NCBI GenBank assembly: GCA_964515115.1
Contig: CAZESB010000004.1
Span: 3,551-67,550, forward strand
DNA: 64,000 nucleotides
Source: UBA1370 sp964515115
GTDB lineage: Bacteria > Patescibacteriota > Microgenomatia > UBA1400 > PJMF01
Direction of reading: 5' to 3'
Below the pieces are notes generated by a model. It ran no database searches. It was given only the letters and a program-made list of their open reading frames with translations, and was not told the DNA's origin. Within the stretch, counting starts at the first letter, position 1; the number at the start of each line of letters is the position of its first letter. The translations under genes and the position numbers were made by a program. This document shows positions 8,292 through 16,420 of the stretch, in pieces.

Positions 8292-8311
8292 AAAAGCAGT
8301 AATTTTACTGC
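8292..8311 (-). terminator. Hairpin at the infA stop codon
   Basis: The minus strand contains the perfect palindrome GCAGTAAAATTACTGC (8296-8311) followed at once by TTTT (8292-8295). It overlaps the infA stop codon. The stem is A/T-rich, so termination would be partial. It could reduce read-through from infA into rpmJ-rpsM. Confidence 0.45.
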
Positions 8312-8628
8312 GAATCACTTTTAGTTGATCTATAGGTAATTTTACACTTATTGAGGTCATATTTTGTGATATAACCCTTGATATAGTCGCCTGGCATGAC
8401 CCTGATTCGGTAAAGTCTCATCTTGCCCACCAAAGTGCCCAACACTTCACGACCAATCATCGGCTCCACTTCAGAGTCGGTAATCTTCACCCTAAACATG
8501 GTGTTGGGCAGGCATTGTTCTACCACCCCCTCGATTTCAAACCGGTCAGGGCGGTCTGCCTTTTTACCGGTTGTATCCACCTGTTTTTTGGTCTTAGCTG
8601 ATCGTTTGTGTTCTTGTACTTTTCCCAT
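8305..8628 (-). CDS. infA: Translation initiation factor IF-1
   Basis: 107 residues. The OB-fold core from FEIEGVVEQCLPNTMFRVKI to YDLNKCKITYRS matches IF-1, which binds the 30S A site during initiation. A ~27-residue lysine-rich N-terminal extension (MGKVQEHKRSAKTKKQ...) precedes it; standard IF-1 is about 72 residues. It lies between map and rpmJ as in many bacteria and has its own promoter candidate at 8641-8649. Confidence 0.94.
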   Translation of the reverse strand: MGKVQEHKRSAKTKKQVDTTGKKADRPDRFEIEGVVEQCLPNTMFRVKITDSEVEPMIGREVLGTLVGKMRLYRIRVMPGDYIKGYITKYDLNKCKITYRSTKSDSQ

Positions 8629-8640
8629 AACGAAGTGCTT

Positions 8641-8649
8641 ATTATAGCA
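8641..8649 (-). promoter_or_regulatory. Extended -10 promoter of infA
   Basis: TGCTATAAT on the minus strand is a full extended -10 element with a consensus hexamer. It ends 12 nt before the infA ATG, so the leader would be only about 5-6 nt and there is no room for a normal Shine-Dalgarno. It lies between the map stop codon and infA. Confidence 0.6.
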
Positions 8650-8651
8650 AA

Positions 8652-9410
8652 TTAATTGGCTTTTGTCAGTATTTCCGGGCCATTTTCAGTCACTAAAACC
8701 GTTTCTTCGAACATACCCGAGAGCGAGCCATCAACTGTCTTGTAAGTCCAGCCATCCTCTGCCGCCATCAATTGCGGCTTGCCTAGAGTGTACATAATTT
8801 CAATCGCCAGGGTTTGGCCGGCTTTAAGCAGGACTTTTTTGTAAGGTTTATGGGCAAAAACCGGAATTTCCGGCTCCATGTGCAGTTCTTCACCAATACC
8901 ATGCCCGGTCAGTTGATAGACCACTCCATAGCCCTTTTTCTTGAGTCCTTTGTCCATCTGGTAACTAAGATCGTAAACCGAGTGACCAACCTGAGCCTTA
9001 TTGATGGCCTTGCTTAAAATACTTTGGCCATCTGCCAGAAAACGAGTCGCTTCCTCGCTGATTTGACCAACACCAAAAGAAACTGTGGTATCAAGATGGT
9101 AGCCTTGATTGATCAGGCCCACATCAATGGTAATGAGATCGCCGTCTTCCATCGTTTTGTCCACCGGAATGCCATGACAAATTTCTTCATTTTTCATGAT
9201 GCAAGTGGCCCAGTAGTAGCCGGGCACAGTAGAAAAACTCGGCGTCATGCCCGCTGCCCTGATCAGCTCTTGTGCCTGGGCTTCCACCGCCTCAAAAGCT
9301 ATGCCTGGCCGACAGAAATCCACCAGCTGGCGCTTAATTTTGCCCAAAGCTTGGCCACCTTCACGCATGGCTGCTATTTTTTTAGCCAACTTTTTATCCG
9401 TATCATTCAT
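8652..9410 (-). CDS. map: Type I methionine aminopeptidase
   Basis: 252 residues, a single-domain enzyme that removes the initiator methionine from new proteins. The pita-bread metal ligands are visible: D96 (TIDVG), D107 (HLDTT), H170 (TGHGIG), E204 (LAIEIM) and a glutamate in FEET (235-236). The substrate-binding H79 is in CHGIP. It follows adk in the usual secY-adk-map order, but a strong terminator and a new -10 box between adk and map suggest that it heads its own transcript, probably leaderless. Confidence 0.95.
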   Translation of the reverse strand: MNDTDKKLAKKIAAMREGGQALGKIKRQLVDFCRPGIAFEAVEAQAQELIRAAGMTPSFSTVPGYYWATCIMKNEEICHGIPVDKTMEDGDLITIDVGLINQGYHLDTTVSFGVGQISEEATRFLADGQSILSKAINKAQVGHSVYDLSYQMDKGLKKKGYGVVYQLTGHGIGEELHMEPEIPVFAHKPYKKVLLKAGQTLAIEIMYTLGKPQLMAAEDGWTYKTVDGSLSGMFEETVLVTENGPEILTKAN

Positions 9411-9417
9411 AATCGCT

Positions 9418-9445
9418 ATTGTACAAAAACAGGCGGCAAAACCAA
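9418..9445 (-). promoter_or_regulatory. Promoter of map, probably leaderless
   Basis: On the minus strand TTGGTT (9440-9445), a 16-bp spacer and TACAAT (9418-9423) precede the map ATG by 7 nt. No Shine-Dalgarno is present in those 7 nt. The -35 falls inside the loop of the adk terminator, so termination and re-initiation are packed together. Confidence 0.5.
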
Positions 9446-9464
9446 TTTCGCTTGCCGCCTGTTT
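9427..9464 (-). terminator. Intrinsic terminator after adk
   Basis: A 13-bp perfect stem (AAACAGGCGGCAA at 9427-9439 with its complement at 9452-9464) encloses a 12-nt loop. On the minus strand the GC-rich arm ends in TGTTTTTG, a typical U-tract. The plus strand also has a T-run after the stem, but no gene arrives from that side. Confidence 0.75.
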
Positions 9465-9476
9465 AATTTTTCTTGG

Positions 9477-10028
9477 TTATTTTTTACCGAAATGTTCATC
9501 TAGAGCGGCCACAATATCTGCCGAAACTTTCTCAATCGGCTGTTCACCGTTAATCGTAATCAGCTTATCCTGTTCTTCGTAAAAACCCAACACTGGCTTG
9601 GTGACTTCATAAAACAACTCAATCCTTTTTCTGATGGCCTTGAGCGTTTCGTCGTCGCGCTCTTCTTCACGGCCGGAAATCCTCCAAAGCGCTTCTTTTT
9701 GAGAAACCTCGATATAAATGACTTTATCGACTCCGCCATTAAAAGCTGAAGCTTGGGTGACAGTCCGGGGAAAGCCATCCAAAATATAACCATTGGCATA
9801 CTCAGGTTTTTCCAAATAAGTTAGCACCACTTCCAGCACGGTGTCATCCGGAACAAGCGCGCCGGAATTAATGGTTTCCTTAAGCCAACGGCCAAGTTGG
9901 GTTTTTTCCCGAGCCATTTCCCGAAAAATATGTCCCGACGAAAGGTAGGGAATGTTGTAGCGCTCAGACAAATAATTACCCTGAGTTGATTTGCCGGCAC
10001 CTTGGATGCCAATTAAGATCAATCGCAT
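9477..10028 (-). CDS. adk: Adenylate kinase, short-lid form
   Basis: 183 residues. The P-loop GIQGAGKST (7-15), the SSGHIFREM AMP-binding segment, DGFPRT, and the RDDE arginine region identify the family, which interconverts ATP + AMP and 2 ADP. The lid between GREEE and RDDE is very short, with no zinc cysteines, so this is a short-type adenylate kinase. It has AGGAGAAA before ATG 10028 and follows secY; a terminator lies right after it. Confidence 0.92.
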   Translation of the reverse strand: MRLILIGIQGAGKSTQGNYLSERYNIPYLSSGHIFREMAREKTQLGRWLKETINSGALVPDDTVLEVVLTYLEKPEYANGYILDGFPRTVTQASAFNGGVDKVIYIEVSQKEALWRISGREEERDDETLKAIRKRIELFYEVTKPVLGFYEEQDKLITINGEQPIEKVSADIVAALDEHFGKK

Positions 10029-10077
10029 TATTTTCTCCTATGTCTGCCTTGAAAAGACGGTGATTTGTAATTCATAC

Positions 10078-11361
10078 TTACCTGTACTGGTCATAATTTT
10101 GGTCTATGACCATACTTTCTGCCTGTTTGGCGGTTTCTAAAATAACCGACACCACAATCAGCACGCTCGTACCGCTGATGGCCAGTGCAGTAATACCGGT
10201 AAATATCTGAGCTATGGAAGGCAGAATGGCAATGGTGCTAAGGAAAATTGCTCCCGCAAAGGTGATCCTGGTTACCACAAATTCGAGGTATTTTTTGGTT
10301 GGGCCACCAGGCCTGATACCGGGAATAAAGGCGCCACTCTTTTTTAGTTCTTCGGCAATATCCTCGGTATTGAAGAAAATCAAGGCTGAGAAATAACTGA
10401 AGAAAAAAACCACCAAAAAGTAGACAACCATATAAAGTGTCGAGGTTTCGCTGAAATTGAGCGTTAGCCACTGGCCAAGGTCAAGTAGGCGGGTGTTGCC
10501 GCTGGCCAACAAAATTCTGGCTAAAAATGAAGGCACAATCATGATCGTCACGGCAAAAATAATCGGCATCACTCCGGCTACGTTGACTTTGACCGGCAAG
10601 TGAGACATCTGGCCGCCATAAACTCTGCTGCCGCGTTGGCGTTTGGCATACTGCACCGGTATCTTGCGAATCGATTCGTTCATGAAAACCACCACACCGA
10701 TAATCAGCAAGAAAACCGCGGCAAACGAAATCATAGTTAGTAATTGATCAGTAGTGGTAATGGCTAAAACTTGACCAGCGGCTGTGGGCAGCTGGCTAAT
10801 AATCGCTCCTAAAAGAATAATCGAGATGCCATTACCCAGTCCATATTGAGAGATCAGTTCGCCAAGCCAAGTAATAATCATCGCTCCGGCTACTAGGGTA
10901 ATAATCATAGCGATAATGGCCATTGGTTCCGTACTCTGCACCAACCCCTGTGCCCGCAAAAGTGCCAGCACCGAAACACTTTGCGCCACCGCTAGAGGCA
11001 CCGTCAACATCCGGGTGTATTGATTGACTTTTTCCCGGCCTGACTCACCTTCTTTCTGCATTTCTTTGATCTGCGGCACTACCATGCCCATCAACTGCAT
11101 AATAATTGAGGCGGTAATATAGGGGTTAATACCCAAAGCCACCACGGAAAAATTGGCCAGGGTGCCACCGGAAAAAATATTGAGCAAACTCAAAAATTGG
11201 TTAGAAGCAAAAAGTGTTCTCAGTTGGGCAATATCGATAGAGGGCAGGGGGATGTGAGCCAAAAAACGGTATACCAAAAATATGCCTGCGGTAAACAGCA
11301 GCTTTTTCCGGAGATCCCGGTTCTGCGTTACTTTTTTAATAAAGGCAGTAAATCTTTTCAT
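10078..11361 (-). CDS. secY: Protein translocase subunit SecY
   Basis: 427 residues with ten expected membrane helices; the central pore of the Sec translocon. Visible hallmarks are the helix 2 plug region (FSGGTLANFSVVALGINPYITASIIMQL), the cytoplasmic loop GIRPGGPTKKYLE and the helix with GTSVLIVVSVILETAKQ near the C-terminus. The window's many secreted proteins would pass through it. It follows rplO in the usual order and has a promoter-like site at 11391-11419. Confidence 0.95.
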   Translation of the reverse strand: MKRFTAFIKKVTQNRDLRKKLLFTAGIFLVYRFLAHIPLPSIDIAQLRTLFASNQFLSLLNIFSGGTLANFSVVALGINPYITASIIMQLMGMVVPQIKEMQKEGESGREKVNQYTRMLTVPLAVAQSVSVLALLRAQGLVQSTEPMAIIAMIITLVAGAMIITWLGELISQYGLGNGISIILLGAIISQLPTAAGQVLAITTTDQLLTMISFAAVFLLIIGVVVFMNESIRKIPVQYAKRQRGSRVYGGQMSHLPVKVNVAGVMPIIFAVTIMIVPSFLARILLASGNTRLLDLGQWLTLNFSETSTLYMVVYFLVVFFFSYFSALIFFNTEDIAEELKKSGAFIPGIRPGGPTKKYLEFVVTRITFAGAIFLSTIAILPSIAQIFTGITALAISGTSVLIVVSVILETAKQAESMVIDQNYDQYR

Positions 11362-11390
11362 GTTGGTTTTAGTAGAACCGCCAGGTGATC

Positions 11391-11419
11391 AGTATAGCCC
11401 AACTCCGAGAGTTGAACAA
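11391..11419 (-). promoter_or_regulatory. Candidate secY promoter with dyad
   Basis: Minus strand TTGTTC (11414-11419), a 17-bp spacer and TATACT (11391-11396). The spacer includes a perfect small dyad, CAACTC-TCG-GAGTTG. A transcript would have a leader of about 25 nt. The -35 is only half consensus. Confidence 0.4.
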
Positions 11420-11430
11420 CCATTCAACTA

Positions 11431-11871
11431 TTAACTGTTGACTGATCCGCCCAGCGCCTCGATCGCTTCTGCCGCAGCCTTGGAAACTTTGATGCCTTTG
11501 ATCTGAACTTTGCGAGTTAATTTGCCGGTAGCAATAATTTTAGCTTTTTTAAACCTGACATCAATCACTTTTTCTGCTTTCAGGCTGGCTAAGGAAATTT
11601 CCGTTGCTTGCATTTTTTCAATGTTGCTCAGAGTGACTTCCGCTGTTGGGCGAACAACCTTAAACCGGCCCTTACCCCGCAAAAACGGCAATCTCTTGAC
11701 TAAAGGCAGCTGGCCACCTTCAAACCACAGAGGAATTTTGCCTCCTCCACGGGATTTCTGGCCTTTTTGGCCTCGGCCGGCAGTGTGACCACCTTTAGTT
11801 GAGGCGTAGCCCCTACCTACACGTTTTTTGCCGTTATTTTTGCTGCTGGATAGTTGATTTAAAAGTGACAT
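11431..11871 (-). CDS. rplO: 50S ribosomal protein L15
   Basis: 146 residues. The glycine/arginine-rich N-terminus (GRGYASTKGGHTAGRGQKGQ) that threads into 23S rRNA and the FEGGQLPLVKRLPFLRG segment are diagnostic. It follows rpsE by 11 bases with no rpmD (L30) gene between them; L30 is normally encoded exactly there, and its loss is a hallmark of Candidate Phyla Radiation genomes. Confidence 0.95.
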   Translation of the reverse strand: MSLLNQLSSSKNNGKKRVGRGYASTKGGHTAGRGQKGQKSRGGGKIPLWFEGGQLPLVKRLPFLRGKGRFKVVRPTAEVTLSNIEKMQATEISLASLKAEKVIDVRFKKAKIIATGKLTRKVQIKGIKVSKAAAEAIEALGGSVNS

Positions 11872-11882
11872 GACTCAGATCC

Positions 11883-12614
11883 TTATTTCTGCTCGGTTTT
11901 TTTCGCGGCTTTTTTAGCTGTTTTGGCGGCGGGTTTTTTGGCGGGAGCCTTTTTAGCGGCCGGCTTTTCCGCCGCGACCTTTTTAGCCGCTCCTTTTTTA
12001 GCCGCTGATTGCTTGGCTGCCGGCTTTTTTGCCCTCCGTTTTTTAGTTTCTTTTTCCTGCTTTTCTTCCGCGCGTTTCTTGTGTTTTTCTTGAAGTTCTT
12101 CTTGTTTCTTCTCTTCTTCTGCTTCAATATCAGCAATTGATCTCAGCTTAATATTTTTCAGCTCAACAATTTTCTTGATTTGCTGCATGGCTGCAAAAGT
12201 GGCGTAAACATTAGAAGCTTGATTTTCCGAACCCATAATCTTGCTGGAAATATCCCTAATACCCGCTGCTTCCACCACCGCGCGCACCGGGCCGCCGGCA
12301 ATCACACCTGAACCCTGAGGTGCTGGCTTAAGCAAAATTCTGCCGGCACCATCCTTGACCTCAATCGGGAAAGGAATAGTGGTACCATCCAGCGGAACAT
12401 CAATCATTTTTTTCTTAGCTTTTTTAATGCCCTTGCGAATAGCTGAAACTACGTCCGGAGCTTTACCCAAACCCACTCCTACTCGACCTTTTTTGTCGCC
12501 AACCACCATCAAAACTGAAAAGCCGATCTTATTGCCACCCTTGGTTTTTTTGGAAACACGGGATACCTGAATGACTTTTTCTTCGAATTCGTTTTGTTCG
12601 CGTGGGTTTGCCAT
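11883..12614 (-). CDS. rpsE: 30S ribosomal protein S5 with basic tail
   Basis: 243 residues. The S5 core (residues ~10-160) includes the double-stranded RNA-binding part KKTKGGNKIGFSVLMVVGD and APQGSGVIAGGPVRAVVEAAGI. The last ~80 residues form a charged coiled stretch (EEEKKQEELQEK) and then a K/A/P tail with AAKKxAAKK repeats, unlike the ~165-residue family norm. S5 is involved in decoding accuracy. No L30 gene follows. Confidence 0.95.
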   Translation of the reverse strand: MANPREQNEFEEKVIQVSRVSKKTKGGNKIGFSVLMVVGDKKGRVGVGLGKAPDVVSAIRKGIKKAKKKMIDVPLDGTTIPFPIEVKDGAGRILLKPAPQGSGVIAGGPVRAVVEAAGIRDISSKIMGSENQASNVYATFAAMQQIKKIVELKNIKLRSIADIEAEEEKKQEELQEKHKKRAEEKQEKETKKRRAKKPAAKQSAAKKGAAKKVAAEKPAAKKAPAKKPAAKTAKKAAKKTEQK

Positions 12615-12620
12615 ATTTTC

Positions 12621-12992
12621 CTAAACTTTTATGCCTGCGTCACGAAGAGTCTGAGCTACAATTTGGACTCTGCCGTGATATTTGTACTGACCTCTATCAA
12701 AAATAACCGCGCTAATTTTCTTTTGCTTGAGCTGTTGAGCCAAGGACTGAGCGCTTAATTGAGCTGTTTCGGTTTTAGTCATAGCTTTTTTGCTTTTGCC
12801 GGCGGCCTTAGCCTGCTTGTCATGAGCTGAAGCCACGGTTTTGCCCGCCGAATCATCAACTGCTTGCAGAAAAACAAACTTATTTGAGCGCCTGACACTG
12901 ATTCTCGGTCGCTTGGCTGTGCCAAACAACTGAGCACCAACGCGCTTTTTTCTTCGTTCTGCTTTAGTAGTGTGATGAGCAATTTTTGGCAT
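12621..12992 (-). CDS. rplR: 50S ribosomal protein L18
   Basis: 123 residues. The R-x-R-x-S-V-R-R-S-N-K motif, the QAVDDSAGKTVASA strand and the C-terminal VIFDRGQYKYHGRVQIVAQTLRDAG match L18, which binds 5S rRNA. It sits between rplF and rpsE with short spacings of 17 and 6 bases. Confidence 0.95.
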   Translation of the reverse strand: MPKIAHHTTKAERRKKRVGAQLFGTAKRPRISVRRSNKFVFLQAVDDSAGKTVASAHDKQAKAAGKSKKAMTKTETAQLSAQSLAQQLKQKKISAVIFDRGQYKYHGRVQIVAQTLRDAGIKV

Positions 12993-13009
12993 ACTGACCT
13001 CTCAATTAT

Positions 13010-13546
13010 TTAGGCGACTGTCTTTCCTGGTTTGATTCTCACAATTTCGTCTTCGTACCTGATACCTTTACCTTTGTAGCGCTCCGGTGGGCGGAACTTA
13101 CGAATATCAGCCGCTACCTGACCAACCCGCTGCTTATCAATTCCTTCAACGTGAATGGTGTCATTGCCTTCGATCTTGACTGTAATGCCTGCTTCCGGCT
13201 GGAACTCGATCTCATGAGAAAGGCCCAAGGACATACTGATGCCAGCTCCCTTAGCCTGAACTCTGTAGCCGGTGCCAACCAGTTTAAGAGTTTTTTTGTA
13301 ACCCTCAGTCACTCCCAGCACATGATTTTTGATCAAATTTCTGGCCAAACCGTGAAAAGCTTTGGTTTGATTGTCATCGTTTTTTCTAGTCACCAGCACT
13401 TCATCAGCCGCCACCTTCACTTCAATGCCTTTAAACATCGGCGCTTGCAACTGGCCTTTGGGGCCTTTGACTTCCACCACCTCACCAGCCACGTTGACAG
13501 TAACGCCGCTAGGTATTTCGATTGGTGTATTGCCGATTCTTGACAT
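13010..13546 (-). CDS. rplF: 50S ribosomal protein L6
   Basis: 178 residues with the two L6 repeats; starts MSRIGNTPIEIPSGVTVN and ends with the conserved PPERYKGKGIRYEDEIVRIKPGK. L6 binds helix 97 of 23S rRNA near the factor site. Length and position (rpsH-rplF-rplR) are standard. Confidence 0.96.
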   Translation of the reverse strand: MSRIGNTPIEIPSGVTVNVAGEVVEVKGPKGQLQAPMFKGIEVKVAADEVLVTRKNDDNQTKAFHGLARNLIKNHVLGVTEGYKKTLKLVGTGYRVQAKGAGISMSLGLSHEIEFQPEAGITVKIEGNDTIHVEGIDKQRVGQVAADIRKFRPPERYKGKGIRYEDEIVRIKPGKTVA

Positions 13547-13590
13547 TTTTGCTTTCTTTTAAGTCCATCTCTTGATCAATTACCAAACTA

Positions 13591-13980
13591 CTACCAAATC
13601 TGGCACAAAAGCTCTCCTCCAATATTTTGTTTTCTGGCATCCGCGTCGGTCATCACTCCTTTGCTGGTGGAAAGAATAGTGATACCGTAGCCGCCTAGAG
13701 CTCTGGGTATGTCGTTGGCGGTAGTGTAGAGACGTCTGCCGGGTTTCGATAAACGTCTGACCTCAGTCACAGCCGGGATTCTACCGACATAACGAAGAGT
13801 AATTTTGATTTGGGCAAACGGCTTGCCCTCAATCACTTCAACACTCTCAACATAGCCCTCGCTCATCAGAATGTCGGCGATACTCTTTTTGATTTTTGAG
13901 TACGGCACCAACACTTCTTTATTGTTGGCCATAAAGGCGTTTTTGATTCTGATGATTAAATCTGCGATTGGATCAGTCAT
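13591..13980 (-). CDS. rpsH: 30S ribosomal protein S8
   Basis: 129 residues. MTDPIADLIIRIKNAFMANN at the start and STSKGVMTDADARKQNIGGELLCQIW at the end are typical of S8, a primary 16S rRNA binder and, in many bacteria, the translational repressor of the spc operon. It precedes rplF by 44 bases. Confidence 0.96.
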   Translation of the reverse strand: MTDPIADLIIRIKNAFMANNKEVLVPYSKIKKSIADILMSEGYVESVEVIEGKPFAQIKITLRYVGRIPAVTEVRRLSKPGRRLYTTANDIPRALGGYGITILSTSKGVMTDADARKQNIGGELLCQIW

Positions 13981-13983
13981 ACA

Positions 13984-14214
13984 TTACTTGCTTGCTTTTA
14001 CTACACCAGGAAGCTCGCCTTTACTTGCTAATTCCCTGAAGGTTAACCGGCTCAGACCAAAATAACGCATGTAGCCTCTTGGTCGACCTGTTATTTTACA
14101 CCGGTTGACTCCTCGAGTCGATACTTTGTTCACTCTGGGCTCGCCCGATGCTTTCAGGGCTTTACGCTGAGCAATTAATCTCTTTGATTTAATAATTTTT
14201 GATTTCTTAGCCAT
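13984..14214 (-). CDS. rpsN: 30S ribosomal protein S14, zinc motif degraded
   Basis: 76 residues. The body CKITGRPRGYMRYFGLSRL with TFRELASKGELPGV aligns with short S14 proteins, but of the four zinc cysteines normally found here only the first remains; the others read T, S and T. It is therefore a short-form S14 without a complete zinc finger. It adds ~15 basic N-terminal residues. Located between rplE and rpsH, three bases from each. Confidence 0.94.
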   Translation of the reverse strand: MAKKSKIIKSKRLIAQRKALKASGEPRVNKVSTRGVNRCKITGRPRGYMRYFGLSRLTFRELASKGELPGVVKASK

Positions 14215-14216
14215 GA

Positions 14217-14771
14217 TTATTCTTCTTTCTCAAATGGTAAGCCTAATTTTTGCAAAAGTGAAAAGCTCTCTTCGTTTGTTCGGGCTGTGGTGACAATGGT
14301 GGCTTGCAAACTTCTGATGCTCTCGATCTGGTCGTAATTAATTTCCGGAAAAATAATCTGCTCCTCAATGCCGAGGCTGTAATTGCCCTGACCATCAAAA
14401 GCTTTGGCCGGAATACCACGAAAATCTTTAACTCGCGGTAGGGCCACGCTGATCAATTTTTCTAAAAATGCCCACATTCTCTTGCCACGCAGTGTTACCA
14501 TCACACCAAGCGGATCGCCTTGCCTGAGCTTAAAGCCGGCAATTGATTTTCTGGCTCTGGTAATTTGCGGCTGCTGGCCGGTAATTTGTCTGAACTGCTC
14601 GACCACATTATCAATCACCTGAGAGCGCTGACGAGGATCCTGTGGATCGGCCACACTAATATTGACTACGATCTTTTCCAATTTAGGAACTGCGTAGTTG
14701 GTCTGGTAGCCAAACTCTTTTTGCAGAGCCGGGACTACTTCGCTGGTATAAATTTCTCTTAGTGTCGGCAT
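14217..14771 (-). CDS. rplE: 50S ribosomal protein L5
   Basis: 184 residues. The YAVPKLEKIVVNISV start, the RKSIAGFKLRQGDPLGVMVTLRG centre and the ISVALPRVKDFRGI segment match L5, which binds 5S rRNA and contacts the P-site tRNA. Order rplX-rplE-rpsN is standard. Confidence 0.96.
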   Translation of the reverse strand: MPTLREIYTSEVVPALQKEFGYQTNYAVPKLEKIVVNISVADPQDPRQRSQVIDNVVEQFRQITGQQPQITRARKSIAGFKLRQGDPLGVMVTLRGKRMWAFLEKLISVALPRVKDFRGIPAKAFDGQGNYSLGIEEQIIFPEINYDQIESIRSLQATIVTTARTNEESFSLLQKLGLPFEKEE

Positions 14772-14781
14772 AGTTTATCAA

Positions 14782-15123
14782 TTATTTCTTGCTTTTTTCT
14801 TCCGTTGGTTGCTTTGGTTCCGGTATTACTTGGCCGGTTTTCTTAAAAATCCGGGTCTTATTGCCCTTTTTGTCTACCGAGTAGCCAATCCTATCAACCT
14901 GAGCCTGATCGTTGAGAATGGCAATTTTAGCAGTCTCAAGCGGTCTTTCCAAGACCTTTTTCTCTCCCGGACGACCAGCCATCGGGCGAATGTGCTTGGC
15001 ATAGAGGTTGACACCAGCTACCACCACCTGATTTTTACCAGGAATAACTCTGGTAATAGTGCCGGTTTTACCTTTATCTTTACCGGTAGTGATTTTGACT
15101 TGGTCGCCAACTCGAAATTTCAT
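14782..15123 (-). CDS. rplX: 50S ribosomal protein L24
   Basis: 113 residues. The KOW motif is at the start (VGDQVKITTGKDKGKTGTIT), followed by GVNLYAKHIRP. L24 is an assembly initiator of the large subunit. Its ~15-residue C-terminal tail is rich in K, P and E. It follows rplN by seven bases. Confidence 0.95.
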   Translation of the reverse strand: MKFRVGDQVKITTGKDKGKTGTITRVIPGKNQVVVAGVNLYAKHIRPMAGRPGEKKVLERPLETAKIAILNDQAQVDRIGYSVDKKGNKTRIFKKTGQVIPEPKQPTEEKSKK

Positions 15124-15130
15124 ATTTCTC

Positions 15131-15505
15131 CTACAGTACCTCCGGCGCTAAGCTAGCAATTTTATTAAAACCTCTATTTTTGACTTCACGAGCAATCGGA
15201 CCAAAAACCCGAGTGCCTACCGGATTCGGACTATTGACTGACTCAACAATCACCGCCGCGTTGTCATCAAATCTAATGTATTCACCAGAGGGACGTCTTT
15301 TTTCTTTTCTGGTTCTTACTATCACGGCTTTAACAATTTCACCTTTTTTCAGGTTGCCGCCAGCATCAGCGACAATAACTGAGGCGGTAACGATGTCACC
15401 CAGATAACCAAACCGGCGCTTGGAACCACCATGAACCTGGATAACCCGGATTCTCTTGGCTCCGCTATTATCAGCAACATGCAAAACAGACCTTAGTTGG
15501 ATCAT
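15131..15505 (-). CDS. rplN: 50S ribosomal protein L14
   Basis: 124 residues. Starts MIQLRSVLHVADNSGAKRIR and ends with the conserved GTRVFGPIAREVKNRGFNKIASLAPEVL. L14 forms part of the inter-subunit bridges. Its start overlaps the rpsQ stop by four bases (15502-15505), implying coupled translation. Confidence 0.96.
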   Translation of the reverse strand: MIQLRSVLHVADNSGAKRIRVIQVHGGSKRRFGYLGDIVTASVIVADAGGNLKKGEIVKAVIVRTRKEKRRPSGEYIRFDDNAAVIVESVNSPNPVGTRVFGPIAREVKNRGFNKIASLAPEVL

Positions 15506-15741
15506 GTTGCCTCCTCAACCTTGGCGACTACTTTAAATTTCTTGGTTTTACTGACGGGTCGACAGGATTCAATCAAAACTTCATCACCCACAGCCAGATC
15601 AATGCCTACCACGTGACAAGCGTAGTTCTTAGTGCGTTTAACACTTTTTTGATAGAGCGGATGAGTCCACATCGTTGCCACACTGACTTTGGCAGTTTTG
15701 TCGGATAAGGCTAAGACAGTGCCTTGCATGGTTTTCTTCAT
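15502..15741 (-). CDS. rpsQ: 30S ribosomal protein S17
   Basis: 79 residues. The KKTMQGTVLALSDKTAKVSV start, HPLYQKSVKRTKNYACHV and GDEVLIESCRPVSKTKKF match the OB-fold protein S17, an early 16S rRNA binder. The stop overlaps rplN. Confidence 0.95.
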   Translation of the reverse strand: MKKTMQGTVLALSDKTAKVSVATMWTHPLYQKSVKRTKNYACHVVGIDLAVGDEVLIESCRPVSKTKKFKVVAKVEEAT

Positions 15742-15744
15742 ACT

Positions 15745-15996
15745 TTATTTTTCATCCTTTACTTCAATTGTTTCCTCTTGAGCCTGATTAGCGACCAAAG
15801 CCTGCTCCCCGATCACTGTTTTGACGCGGGCAATGGCATCGCTGGTTCTTTTGATCACCGCTGTATCTTCAAGTTTGCCGGCTACTTTAGCCAGCCGGGC
15901 CTGAGCCAATTGCTTTTCCAACTCTGCCAGCTGAGTTGCCAACTCGGCAGTTTTGGTGGTGTGCAAAGCAGTAATGTCGTTTCTTCGTTGTTTCAT
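15745..15996 (-). CDS. rpmC: 50S ribosomal protein L29
   Basis: 83 residues, a helical hairpin protein near the exit tunnel. The core (RRNDITALHTTKTAELATQL...DTAVIKRTSDAIARVKTVI) follows the L29 pattern loosely; the ~18-residue acidic end is extra. Its position between rplP and rpsQ makes the call safe. Confidence 0.9.
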   Translation of the reverse strand: MKQRRNDITALHTTKTAELATQLAELEKQLAQARLAKVAGKLEDTAVIKRTSDAIARVKTVIGEQALVANQAQEETIEVKDEK

Positions 15997-15998
15997 AA

Positions 15999-16403
15999 TT
16001 ATTTCTCAACAAAAGTAGTTTGAACAGATAATTTGTGGCCGGCTTTTCTAAAAGCGTCTCTGGCAATCTCTTCGCTTACACCGCCAAGTTCAAACAAAAC
16101 CATACCCGGTTTAATCACCGCTACATAACTATCAATAGCGCCTTTGCCCGAACCCATTTTGACACCCACTGGTTTGGAGGTGATGGGTTTATCAGGAAAA
16201 ATTCGCACCCAGTATTTGCCGCTTCTTTTGGTCATAAAAGTGATTTTCTTCCGAGCCGCTTCAATTTGCCTGGCCGAAAGCCAGCCTCTGGTAGTGGCTT
16301 TCAGACCAAACTCACCAAAGACCACTTCAGTACCGCGCTGAGCGGTGCCGCCTCGCTTGCCTCTGAATTGTTTTCTGAACTTGGTTTTCTTTGGTTGTAA
16401 CAT
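15999..16403 (-). CDS. rplP: 50S ribosomal protein L16
   Basis: 134 residues from ATG 16403 (MLQPKKTKFRKQFRGKRGG). The FGLKATTRGWLSARQIEAAR and KRSGKYWVRIFPDKPITSKP segments are diagnostic; the arginine-rich loop approaches the A-site tRNA elbow. The longer open frame would overlap no gene but lacks a better start, and ATG 16403 gives the exact family N-terminus. Confidence 0.96.
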   Translation of the reverse strand: MLQPKKTKFRKQFRGKRGGTAQRGTEVVFGEFGLKATTRGWLSARQIEAARKKITFMTKRSGKYWVRIFPDKPITSKPVGVKMGSGKGAIDSYVAVIKPGMVLFELGGVSEEIARDAFRKAGHKLSVQTTFVEK

Positions 16404-16420
16404 GTTACTTTTTCCGGGTT

